Numbered from the stretch's first letter, positions 1-7,271 are shown. The stretch is DNA of 9,473 nt from SKUL01 sp964487545 (GCA_964487545.1 CAZARI010000067.1:1-9473), one strand, 5' to 3'. Made by a program: numbers and translations. Notes: generated by a model not told the origin, from the letters alone.

Positions 1-30
1 AAATCGTAAATCCCGAAATCGTAAATCCTA
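1..30. repeat. Two tandem 15-bp direct repeats upstream of purK
   Basis: Two copies of a 15-bp unit lie head to tail. The first 13 bases (AAATCGTAAATCC) are identical and the last two differ (CG versus TA). The array touches the window edge, so it may have more copies upstream. It sits just before the purK -7 promoter element. Short AATCGTAAATC-type repeats are, as far as I recall, common between genes in Bacteroidota. No function can be read from the sequence; it could be a slippage-prone spacer or a remnant of a larger intergenic repeat. Confidence 0.6.
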
Positions 31-35
31 ATCAA

Positions 36-43
36 TATCTTTG
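36..43 (+). promoter_or_regulatory. Bacteroidota-type -7 promoter element of purK
   Basis: TATCTTTG matches the Bacteroidota primary-sigma -7 consensus TAnnTTTG exactly. Only six bases separate its final G from the ATG at 50, so transcription would begin at or just before the start codon. I see no convincing -33 TTG box within the short upstream sequence. The element overlaps the in-frame TTG at 41, which argues against that codon being translated. Confidence 0.6.
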
Positions 44-49
44 CTCCGC

Positions 50-1204
50 ATGGAGCCATTCTACCACCCGCAATTTAAACTGGGCATCCTCGGCGGAGGA
101 CAGCTCGGACGCATGCTTCTTCAGGAAGCCATCAACCTCGACGTGAGCTTGTATTTCCTCGATCCCGATCCGCAGGCCCCCTGCCACGCCATCGGGCACG
201 GATTTCAAAACGGAAATTTCAACGACTACCAAACAGTAGTGGATTTTGGTCGCGACAAAGACGTGCTCACCATCGAAATCGAACACGTCAACACCGATGC
301 GCTCGAATATTTGCAGAAGCAAGGGGTAAAGGTTTTTCCGCAGCCCCACCTGATAAAAATGATTCAGGACAAAGGCCTTCAAAAGGAATTTTACCGCAAA
401 CACAACCTGCCTACTGCAGTTTATGAACTAATTGAAAACGCTGCCGCACTGACTGCACAAAATCTTCCGGTAGTACAAAAACTACGAACCGGCGGTTACG
501 ATGGACGCGGGGTGCAGGTGCTCCGAAATGAAAAAGATCTCGAAAAAGCCTTCGACGCTCCAAGCGTGCTCGAAGAGCTGGTAGATTTTGAACAGGAAAT
601 TTCCATCATCGTCGCACGAAATGCAGTCGGTGAAGTAAAATGCTTTCCGGCTGTGGGAATGGATTTTAATTCCGAAGCCAACCTTGTAGAATACCTCTAT
701 GCTCCGGCAGACATTGCTCCCGAAATCGAAAAAGAAGCGCAGCAACTCGCCTCCCGCCTCATCGAATCAATGGAAATGGTGGGAATTCTAGCGGTGGAAA
801 TGTTCATCACCAAAGACGGAAAACTACTGATCAACGAAATGGCTCCCCGCCCGCACAACAGCGGCCACCACACGATTGAAGCCAATATCACTTCGCAATA
901 CGAACAACACTTGCGCGCCATTCTCGGACTTCCACTGGGTGAAACCGATCTTTTGAAACCGTCAGTGATGCTCAATCTGCTCGGAGACAAAGGCCACACG
1001 GGTCCGGTGGAGTATGAAAACCTTGAGGAAGCACTGTCCATACCGGGCGTTCATGTGCATCTCTACGGAAAAACAACCACCAAACCTTTTCGCAAAATGG
1101 GACATGTCACCGTGGTGGCCGACACCATTTCCGAAGCAAGAGAAAAAGCCAGAAAAATTCATCAAACGCTGCGGGTAAAAAGTGCGCCTGTAGCCCAACA
1201 ATAG
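50..1204 (+). CDS. purK: 5-(carboxyamino)imidazole ribonucleotide synthase (PurK)
   Basis: Cytosolic ATP-grasp enzyme of de novo purine synthesis: it joins AIR and bicarbonate with ATP to give N5-CAIR, the substrate of PurE encoded next. The 384-residue length is normal for the family. An N-terminal pre-ATP-grasp domain carries LGILGGGQLGRM (residues 11-22) and TIEIEHVN (74-81). The ATP-grasp core has GGYDGRG (148-154), the EELVDFEQEISII strand (175-187) and the family signature NEMAPRPHNSGHHTIEA (262-278), followed by a C-terminal PurK domain. An in-frame TTG at 41 would add three residues, but it lies inside the -7 promoter element, so the ATG at 50 is chosen. It is six bases upstream of purE and surely co-transcribed with it. 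No key residue appears to be missing. Confidence 0.97.
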   Translation: MEPFYHPQFKLGILGGGQLGRMLLQEAINLDVSLYFLDPDPQAPCHAIGHGFQNGNFNDYQTVVDFGRDKDVLTIEIEHVNTDALEYLQKQGVKVFPQPHLIKMIQDKGLQKEFYRKHNLPTAVYELIENAAALTAQNLPVVQKLRTGGYDGRGVQVLRNEKDLEKAFDAPSVLEELVDFEQEISIIVARNAVGEVKCFPAVGMDFNSEANLVEYLYAPADIAPEIEKEAQQLASRLIESMEMVGILAVEMFITKDGKLLINEMAPRPHNSGHHTIEANITSQYEQHLRAILGLPLGETDLLKPSVMLNLLGDKGHTGPVEYENLEEALSIPGVHVHLYGKTTTKPFRKMGHVTVVADTISEAREKARKIHQTLRVKSAPVAQQ

Positions 1205-1210
1205 CAGACT

Positions 1211-1705
1211 ATGGTAGGAATAATTATGGGCAGCCAATCAGATTTTAAGGTGATGGAGGAAGCCGAAGATATCCTAAAATCACTCGATATCCCCTGCGAA
1301 ATGACCATTGTATCGGCGCACCGCACGCCCGAGCGCATGTTCGAGTACGCCAAAAATGCGGCCAGTCGGGGCATTCAGGTGATCATCGCCGGCGCGGGAG
1401 GAGCAGCACATCTGCCCGGAATGACCGCGTCCATCACCCCCCTTCCGGTGATTGGTGTGCCTATCAAATCGCGCAATTCCATCGACGGCTGGGACTCAGT
1501 GCTGTCTATTCTACAAATGCCGGCTGGGGTTCCGGTGGCCACCGTGGCATTAGATGGCGGAAGAAATGCCGGCATTCTTGCCGCACAGATTATTGGTGCT
1601 TCCGACCCGGCCATACGCAAAAGAATTGAAGCGTTTAAAGAAGACCTGAAAGTCAAAGTGCTGGACAGCGCCCGCGATCTGGATCAACGCCACGAAAACA
1701 CCTGA
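1211..1705 (+). CDS. purE: N5-carboxyaminoimidazole ribonucleotide mutase (PurE, class I)
   Basis: Catalyses the rearrangement of N5-CAIR to CAIR, the step directly after PurK; family members form cytosolic octamers. The 164-residue protein is of normal length. It shows the phosphate/substrate loop GSQSD (7-11), SAHRTPERM (35-43) with the catalytic His37 (equivalent to His45 of E. coli PurE), GAGGAAHLPGM (61-71) and KSRNSIDGWDSVLSI (86-100). An adjacent purK implies the class I bicarbonate/N5-CAIR route, not the class II CO2 route. The start ATG is six bases after the purK stop, with no promoter in between, so the pair forms an operon. The last 20 or so residues are charged and poorly conserved in the family, so nothing there is remarkable. 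Confidence 0.97.
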   Translation: MVGIIMGSQSDFKVMEEAEDILKSLDIPCEMTIVSAHRTPERMFEYAKNAASRGIQVIIAGAGGAAHLPGMTASITPLPVIGVPIKSRNSIDGWDSVLSILQMPAGVPVATVALDGGRNAGILAAQIIGASDPAIRKRIEAFKEDLKVKVLDSARDLDQRHENT

Positions 1706-1773
1706 ACCGGACAAAGCATGCAAAAACTTCTCACGCAATGGCAAAAATGGGTCTATCATTTAGCCAATAGTTG

Positions 1774-1780
1774 TAATTTG
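1774..1780 (+). promoter_or_regulatory. Possible -7 element before the PorV-like gene
   Basis: TAATTTG resembles TAnnTTTG with one base fewer between TA and TTTG, and lies 11 bases before the ATG at 1792. Spacing to the start codon resembles that of the purK element. It would let the outer-membrane pair be transcribed separately from purKE. The match is imperfect and no -33 box is clear, so read-through from purE is an alternative. Confidence 0.35.
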
Positions 1781-1791
1781 GCGGTTGAACC

Positions 1792-2604
1792 ATGAAAAAG
1801 CCATTTCTCATTATCTTCTTTCTACTGCCGCTATACGTAATGGCCGGCAACGAGAATTTACCTGTAGGAGCGCGTTCACAAGCCATAGGACACGCCTCGG
1901 TAAACCTGCAGGATATCTGGTCGGCACACCATAACCAGGCCGGTTTGGCAGGACTCACCGAAATTGGTGGCGGAATTTATTACGAAAGCCGCTTCACGAT
2001 GAAAGAGCTCAGTTTGAAAGGCGGTGTATTTGCACTTCCTACTCAATTCGGAACGTTTGGGGTGAGCGTCACCTCATTTGGATACAAGCTCTACAGCGAA
2101 TCGAAATTCGGGCTGGCCTACGGCATGAAACTGGGCGACAAGGTGCGGATGGGTGTTCAGTTGAATTATCACCGCACCCAAATTGCTGAAGGCTACGGAA
2201 ACGCCAGTCATTTTACCGGTGAAGTGGGTTTACAGGCCGATGTTACCGAGGCGCTATCGATCGGAGCACACATCTACAACCCCACGCTGACCCAACAGGC
2301 CGAGTACAACAACGAAAAAATTCCAACCACCATCCGGCTCGGAGCACAGTACCGCTTCAACAAAAACTTTTTTCTCGCTGTTGAAGGGGTGCAAAATATC
2401 TACGACAAGCCAGCCATGCGCGTCGGATTGGAGTATCACCTTATCGAACAACTGTATTTGCGCGGTGGCATTTCAACCGGACCAACGATGGCCAGTTTCG
2501 GATTTGGGCTAAAGCTCAACAACTTTTTCATTGACGTTTCCAGCAGCTACCATGCAACGCTCGGATTCAGCCCTCAGGTGAGCCTGAGCTACAACCTGTT
2601 CTGA
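1792..2604 (+). CDS. PorV/UPF0164-like outer-membrane beta-barrel protein
   Basis: A 270-residue exported protein. Residues 1-18 form a signal peptide (MKK, a hydrophobic run, then VMA before Gly19). Residues 25-54 carry the segment typical of the Bacteroidota PorV/PorQ/UPF0164 group: GARSQAIGHASVNLQDIW followed by NQAGLAGL. The rest is made of alternating polar and aromatic residues with Gly turns, as in a FadL-like barrel, and the chain ends SLSYNLF with a terminal Phe typical of outer-membrane barrels. PorV itself is a type IX secretion shuttle, but most relatives have no known role, so membership in that machinery is not implied. The next gene starts one base after its stop, so the two are almost certainly co-expressed and may work together. 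Family-level call only. Confidence 0.75.
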   Translation: MKKPFLIIFFLLPLYVMAGNENLPVGARSQAIGHASVNLQDIWSAHHNQAGLAGLTEIGGGIYYESRFTMKELSLKGGVFALPTQFGTFGVSVTSFGYKLYSESKFGLAYGMKLGDKVRMGVQLNYHRTQIAEGYGNASHFTGEVGLQADVTEALSIGAHIYNPTLTQQAEYNNEKIPTTIRLGAQYRFNKNFFLAVEGVQNIYDKPAMRVGLEYHLIEQLYLRGGISTGPTMASFGFGLKLNNFFIDVSSSYHATLGFSPQVSLSYNLF

Positions 2605-2605
2605 C

Positions 2606-4738
2606 GTGAAGAAATTTTGGCTCATATCGCTGTCTCTGCTCTTTGCAGTTGCTGCATTTGCGCAGGAAGAAGAAGAAACCCTTGACCGGGCAGCCATCAT
2701 TGAGCAGCGCGTAGAATACATTTCTGAAGGGCTCGACGAAGAATCGCAGGTAGATTACTCTACCCTATTCGACGATTTGTGGCTGTTTATGGACCGACCG
2801 CTGAACCTCAACACCGCTACGGGAGATGATTTCAACCGACTGAATCTGCTCACCGAAATTCAGATTAATAACCTGTTGCAACACATCAGCCGCTTTGGCG
2901 AACTCACTTCGATGGCCGAGCTACAAGTTATCGACGGCTTTGACCGGCAAACCATTAGAATGATTGAGCCCTTTGTTACCGTGCAGGAACGCAGTGAGTT
3001 TACCCGAACGCCGTTTTGGAAAATGTTTACCGACGGCCAAAACGACATGATGATTCGCTACCGGCGCGTGCTCGAAGAACAACAAGGTTATTCTGACGCC
3101 ACCGAAGAAGAACTCGAAAAAAACGAAAACGCGCGTTATCTCGGCAGTCCCGATCACTTGTATTTACGCTATCGATACACCTACGGCTCTAACTTGTCGT
3201 ATGGGTTTGTAGCAGAAAAAGACCCCGGCGAGCAGTTTTTTACTGGGTCGCAAAAGCCCAATCTCGACCCCAAAGATTTTCGTTCGGGGTTTGACTACCT
3301 GAGTGGCCACCTCTTTCTCAGCGATATGGGGCGATTGAAGAAGCTGGCCATCGGCGATTATCAGGCGCAGTTTGGGCAGGGTCTTACCTTTTGGAGCGGT
3401 TTTGCCTTTTCGAGTAAATCATCGTATTCGCTGAACATCAAAAGAAGCGCACGCGGTATTGTGCCCTACACCTCCGTAAACGAAAACATGTTTATGCGCG
3501 GGGTTGCAGCCACCGTGGCTTTTGGAAAGATTGAAGTTACACCATTTGCTTCCTATAAAGCGATTGACGCTTCGGTGGTGGCCGAACCCGACACCAACGA
3601 TCTGCGCGACAACGAACTTACCGTTTCTGCTTTTCAACAATCGGGATTGCACCGTACACCGCGTGAAATGAGCAACCGAAAATCACTCAACGAACTCATC
3701 ACCGGCGCCAATGTGGCGTTCAAAACGCGGTCCTTTCAAGTGGGAATCACCGGAGTGCGCACCGCTTATGAAGGAAATATTTCGAGAAATCTCCGGCTGT
3801 ATAATCAATTTGACCTGAACCAAAACGTGAACAGCAACCTGGGACTAGACTACAACTTTGTGTGGCGGAATATTAACATTTTCGGTGAAACAGCCCTGAG
3901 TCAAAACGGTGGGCTGGCCACGCTAAACGGGGTGATGGTAGCTCTTGACCCGCGCGTATCGCTGTCGGTATTACACCGCCATTACACACGCGATTATCAA
4001 AACAATTATGCAGTGGCCATTGGTGAATCGTCGCGTAATGCGAACGAATCAGGAATTTACATGGGAATCGAAATCAAGCCCACCCGACAGTTCAGAATTA
4101 ATGCCTACTTCGATCAGTTTAAATTCCCGTGGATGCGCTTTCAGGTCGATCAACCGGGCACTTCAGGATTCGATCACCTGGTGCAGTTCACCTATTCTCC
4201 ATCGCGCAGACTGGAAATATACGCCCGTTGGCGGCGAAGAGTGCGCCCTACCAATATCAGTGCGGACGTGCCCATTACTTATGCCGTAAACAACGAACTG
4301 AACAATGGCCGCATCAGTATGGTTTATCAGGTTAGCGAATCCATCCGTCTGCGCTCACGACTGGAGCTGGTGCGCTATAAAGAAGAAGGCAAACCCAGTG
4401 AAGATGGCATCATGCTCTATCAGGATGTGATTTACAAAGCCCTCAATTCGCCGATTTCCGTATCGCTGCGCTATGCCATTTTCAATAGCGATTCGTGGAA
4501 CGCACGCATGTACGCCTATGAGAGCCAGGTGCTATATTTCTACGCTATTCCACCCTATTACGGACGTGGTAGCCGGGTATATGCCATGGTGCAGTACAAA
4601 ATCAAACGCGGCATTGATTTGTGGGTACGATATAGTTTATGGAACTATACTGACCGTCAAACCATAGGAACCGGATTGGAGGGTGTTCCCGGTTCGGGCA
4701 AGTCAGAGTTTATTGCCCAACTCAGGTTCAAGTTCTAA
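2606..4738 (+). CDS. Outer-membrane protein: ComEA-type HHH domain plus C-terminal beta-barrel
   Basis: A 710-residue exported protein. The signal peptide (1-19, ending AFA with Gln20 next) is followed by an acidic, probably helical stretch (20-60). Residues 65-125 form a ComEA-like helix-hairpin-helix unit: NLNTATGDDFNRL, then an ISRFGELTSMAEL segment and IDGF. HHH units of this type usually bind DNA without sequence specificity. From about residue 145 the chain is rich in Tyr, Arg and Phe in alternating patterns, such as LYLRYRYTYGSNLSYGF and LVQFTYSPSRRLEIYARW, and ends FIAQLRFKF; I read this as a large beta-barrel with the HHH part in the periplasm. The start is GTG, one base after the stop of the PorV-like gene, giving a proper signal peptide. 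The function is unknown; DNA uptake or anchoring of a surface protein are guesses. Confidence 0.72.
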   Translation: MKKFWLISLSLLFAVAAFAQEEEETLDRAAIIEQRVEYISEGLDEESQVDYSTLFDDLWLFMDRPLNLNTATGDDFNRLNLLTEIQINNLLQHISRFGELTSMAELQVIDGFDRQTIRMIEPFVTVQERSEFTRTPFWKMFTDGQNDMMIRYRRVLEEQQGYSDATEEELEKNENARYLGSPDHLYLRYRYTYGSNLSYGFVAEKDPGEQFFTGSQKPNLDPKDFRSGFDYLSGHLFLSDMGRLKKLAIGDYQAQFGQGLTFWSGFAFSSKSSYSLNIKRSARGIVPYTSVNENMFMRGVAATVAFGKIEVTPFASYKAIDASVVAEPDTNDLRDNELTVSAFQQSGLHRTPREMSNRKSLNELITGANVAFKTRSFQVGITGVRTAYEGNISRNLRLYNQFDLNQNVNSNLGLDYNFVWRNINIFGETALSQNGGLATLNGVMVALDPRVSLSVLHRHYTRDYQNNYAVAIGESSRNANESGIYMGIEIKPTRQFRINAYFDQFKFPWMRFQVDQPGTSGFDHLVQFTYSPSRRLEIYARWRRRVRPTNISADVPITYAVNNELNNGRISMVYQVSESIRLRSRLELVRYKEEGKPSEDGIMLYQDVIYKALNSPISVSLRYAIFNSDSWNARMYAYESQVLYFYAIPPYYGRGSRVYAMVQYKIKRGIDLWVRYSLWNYTDRQTIGTGLEGVPGSGKSEFIAQLRFKF

Positions 4739-4778
4739 AATGCTTGCTTTCTGTGAACTTATTACAATAAAAATCCTT

Positions 4779-4786
4779 TTCCTTTG
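4779..4786 (+). promoter_or_regulatory. Possible -7 element of the polyamine operon
   Basis: TTCCTTTG differs from TAnnTTTG at one base. It lies in the 83-base gap between the barrel gene and the ATG at 4822 and would give a leader of roughly 30 bases. It sits between the arms of a small inverted repeat (TTACAA 4762-4767, TTGTAA 4784-4789) that overlaps its 3' end. No terminator is visible in this gap, so read-through from upstream is also possible. Confidence 0.35.
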
Positions 4787-4821
4787 TAAAGTAACTAACG
4801 TTGAAACCGGGTAATACAATA

Positions 4822-6303
4822 ATGAAGATAAAGTACTCAGACTTAATCAGTCAAACCTTCGACTTTCCGCAAGATGAATTTCAGTTGGATGGAACTAATC
4901 TGGAATTTCACGATATTCCGATCTATGATATGGTGCAGAAATACGGATCACCACTAAAGTTTACTTACCTGCCCAAGATCACAGAAAACATTCAGCGGGC
5001 GCTTGGTTGGTTTAAAGAAGCCATGATGCGAAACCACTACAAAGGCAAGTATTATTACTGCTACTGTACCAAAAGTTCGCACTTTAGTTTTGTCATCGAC
5101 GAAGTGCTGAAAAACAATGTTCATCTGGAGGCGTCATCGGCTTTTGACATGGACATCTACCTCAACTTATACGCACAGGGAAAAATCGACAAGAAGAAAC
5201 ACATCTCGTGCAACGGATTTAAACCGCCTGCCTATCTCGACAATATTGCCGAACTGGTAAACGACGGTTTTGAAAACGTGGTGCCCATTATCGATAACGA
5301 GTGGGAAGTGTTTGAACTGCTGGACCGCATTAAAGGTGAATTCAAAATGGGAATCCGGATTGCTTCGGAGGAAGAGCCCAAGTTTGAATTTTACACGAGT
5401 CGGCTTGGAATAAAGTACAACGACATTGTTCCACTATACAAAAATCACCTCAGCAAAGAACCGCGCATCAAGCTTGAAATGCTGCACTTTTTTGTCAACA
5501 CAGGCATCCGCGATAACGCTTATTACTGGAGCGAGCTCAACAAATGTTTACAGGTGTACTGCAACCTAAAAAAGGTTTGTCCCGATTTGAAGGCGCTCAA
5601 TATCGGCGGCGGATTTCCGATTAAAAACTCGCTGGCCTATGAATTTGACTATCAGTACATGGCCGAGGAGATTGTATTTCAGATCAAGTCGATGTGCGAA
5701 GCCAATGGCGTTCCGGAGCCGGACATCTATACCGAATTTGGATCGTTTACCGTAGGCGAAAGCGGCGGAGCCATTTTTTCGGTGATGAAGCAGAAACAGC
5801 AAAACGACAAAGAAAAGTGGTGCATGATTGACAGCGCTTTCATGAATGCCCTTCCTGATTCGTGGGCCATCAGCAAGCGATTTGTGATGCTTCCCATCAA
5901 CCGGTGGGATAAGGAATACGAGCGCGTGTTTCTGGGTGGAATGACGTGCGACAGCGATGACTACTACAACAGTGAGCAACACAGCAACGCCATTTTTCTT
6001 CCAAAATACGATCCACGACAAAAGCAATACATCGGATTTTTCAATACCGGAGCCTATCAGGAAAGCTTAGGTGGATTTGGCGGATTGCAACACTGCCTGC
6101 TTCCCTGCCCCAAGCATATTGTAATTGACCGCAACGAAGACGATGAACTGACCTACACCGTTTTTGCCGAAGAGCAATCTTCAGATCAGATGCTGCGACT
6201 GCTGGGATATCCTGTTGACGAATTTCCGAAAAAATATAATGAATCGGCTACCACCATTGCAGACAAAAAGAAACAACGAACAAAAAATGCTAAGGAATCA
6301 TGA
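4822..6303 (+). CDS. speA: Biosynthetic arginine decarboxylase, short Bacteroidota SpeA type
   Basis: PLP enzyme of the alanine-racemase-fold (fold III) decarboxylases: arginine to agmatine plus CO2, the entry to polyamine synthesis. The 493 residues are much shorter than E. coli SpeA (about 658). Visible signatures are YCTKSSH with Lys84 as the probable PLP lysine, LNIGGGFP (259-266) for phosphate binding, GGMTCDSDD (372-380) with the active-site Cys376, and NTGAYQESLGGFGG (408-421), diagnostic of the SpeA branch. Two classical motifs are altered: the HxGS-like loop reads HFFVNTG (222-228) and EPGR reads EFGS (305-308), keeping the Glu but not the Arg. A Lys-rich tail (about 469-493) extends past the usual end. 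The ATG at 4822 is preferred over an in-frame TTG at 4801. The stop overlaps the next start as ATGA, implying translational coupling. Substrate is inferred from family. Confidence 0.9.
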   Translation: MKIKYSDLISQTFDFPQDEFQLDGTNLEFHDIPIYDMVQKYGSPLKFTYLPKITENIQRALGWFKEAMMRNHYKGKYYYCYCTKSSHFSFVIDEVLKNNVHLEASSAFDMDIYLNLYAQGKIDKKKHISCNGFKPPAYLDNIAELVNDGFENVVPIIDNEWEVFELLDRIKGEFKMGIRIASEEEPKFEFYTSRLGIKYNDIVPLYKNHLSKEPRIKLEMLHFFVNTGIRDNAYYWSELNKCLQVYCNLKKVCPDLKALNIGGGFPIKNSLAYEFDYQYMAEEIVFQIKSMCEANGVPEPDIYTEFGSFTVGESGGAIFSVMKQKQQNDKEKWCMIDSAFMNALPDSWAISKRFVMLPINRWDKEYERVFLGGMTCDSDDYYNSEQHSNAIFLPKYDPRQKQYIGFFNTGAYQESLGGFGGLQHCLLPCPKHIVIDRNEDDELTYTVFAEEQSSDQMLRLLGYPVDEFPKKYNESATTIADKKKQRTKNAKES

Positions 6304-7271
6304 GTAAACCCGTTTCCGAATTTATCGAGAATCACTTTAAACATTTTAACGCTGCCGCCCTTGTTGACGCTGCCAAAGGATATGTTACCCATCTGGATGA
6401 AGGCGGAAAAATGATGGTAACATTGGCCGGTGCGATGAGTACAGCCGAACTGGGCAAATCGTTGGCAGAAATGATCAGACAAGACAAGGTGCAGATTATT
6501 TCGTGTACCGGCGCCAACCTCGAAGAAGATTTAATGAATCTGGTGGCGCACTCGCACTACAAGCGCGTGCCACACTATCGCGACCTCACACCGGCAGATG
6601 AGCGCGAACTTCTGGACCAAGGCTTGAACCGTGTAACCGACACGTGTATTCCCGAAGAAGAAGCTTTCAGGAAACTGCAAAAGCACATTCACAAAATCTG
6701 GAAAGATGCACAAGACAGTGGTGAGCGCTATTTTCCGCACGAGTACATGTACAAAATGCTGCTTTCGGGTGTATTGAAGGACGATTATGAAATCGATCCG
6801 AAAAACTCGTGGATGCTGGCAGCGGCCGAGAAAAACCTGCCGATTGTTGTTCCGGGATGGGAAGACAGCACTATGGGGAATATCTTCACGTCATACTGTA
6901 TCAAAGGTGAGCTGAAGCCATCTACCATGAAATCGGGCATTGAATACATGACCTTCCTCGCCGACTGGTACATCAAAAACAGCGGCGGAAAAGGGGTAGG
7001 TTTCTTCCAAATTGGAGGTGGTATTGCCGGCGATTTTCCGATTTGTGTAGTGCCGATGCTTTATCAGGATCTGGAAATGCACGATATTCCGTTTTGGAGT
7101 TATTTCTGCCAGATATCGGATTCTACAACGAGCTACGGTTCCTACTCAGGAGCAATTCCCAACGAAAAAATCACCTGGGGAAAACTGGATGTGGACACCC
7201 CTAAATTTATCGTTGAGAGTGATGCCACGATTGTTGCACCGCTTGTTTTTGCATGGGTGCTGGGATGGTAG
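6300..7271 (+). CDS. Deoxyhypusine-synthase-like protein (probable polyamine aminobutyltransferase)
   Basis: A 323-residue member of the NAD-dependent deoxyhypusine synthase (DHS) family. True DHS moves the aminobutyl group of spermidine to a lysine of eIF5A, which bacteria lack. Visible family features are CTGANLEEDL (69-78, NAD site), PGWEDSTMGN (185-194), IGGG (238-241) and NEKITWGK (288-295), with Lys295 matching the catalytic Lys329 of human DHS and Glu289 and Trp293 also kept. Residues that hold spermidine in human DHS differ: Asp243 is Asn194, the His pair at 288-289 is Asp245-Phe246, and Asp313 and Asp316 are Tyr279 and Tyr282. I infer a small-molecule amine as acceptor or donor, for example homospermidine formation; some bacterial relatives have been annotated as homospermidine biosynthesis proteins. 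The start overlaps the speA stop by four bases. The gene ends before a strong terminator. Confidence 0.88.
   Translation: MSKPVSEFIENHFKHFNAAALVDAAKGYVTHLDEGGKMMVTLAGAMSTAELGKSLAEMIRQDKVQIISCTGANLEEDLMNLVAHSHYKRVPHYRDLTPADERELLDQGLNRVTDTCIPEEEAFRKLQKHIHKIWKDAQDSGERYFPHEYMYKMLLSGVLKDDYEIDPKNSWMLAAAEKNLPIVVPGWEDSTMGNIFTSYCIKGELKPSTMKSGIEYMTFLADWYIKNSGGKGVGFFQIGGGIAGDFPICVVPMLYQDLEMHDIPFWSYFCQISDSTTSYGSYSGAIPNEKITWGKLDVDTPKFIVESDATIVAPLVFAWVLGW

Noticed and set aside
41..49. In-frame TTG start extending purK by three residues
   Set aside because: It overlaps the TATCTTTG promoter element, and the ATG at 50 fits the family better.
3945..4289. 114-residue plus-strand frame inside the HHH-barrel gene
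   Set aside because: Alternate-frame shadow of the barrel, with no family signature.
4801..4821. In-frame TTG start adding seven residues to the arginine decarboxylase
   Set aside because: The ATG at 4822 begins the MKIKYSDLISQTFDFP segment typical of the family; the extra residues look like leader sequence.
5566..6027. 153-residue open frame on the minus strand inside speA
   Set aside because: It lies entirely opposite strongly conserved decarboxylase sequence and shows no recognisable domain; antisense shadow.
6300..7271. True deoxyhypusine synthase acting on eIF5A
   Set aside because: Bacteria lack eIF5A and the spermidine-pocket residues are changed; a small-molecule polyamine role is more likely.
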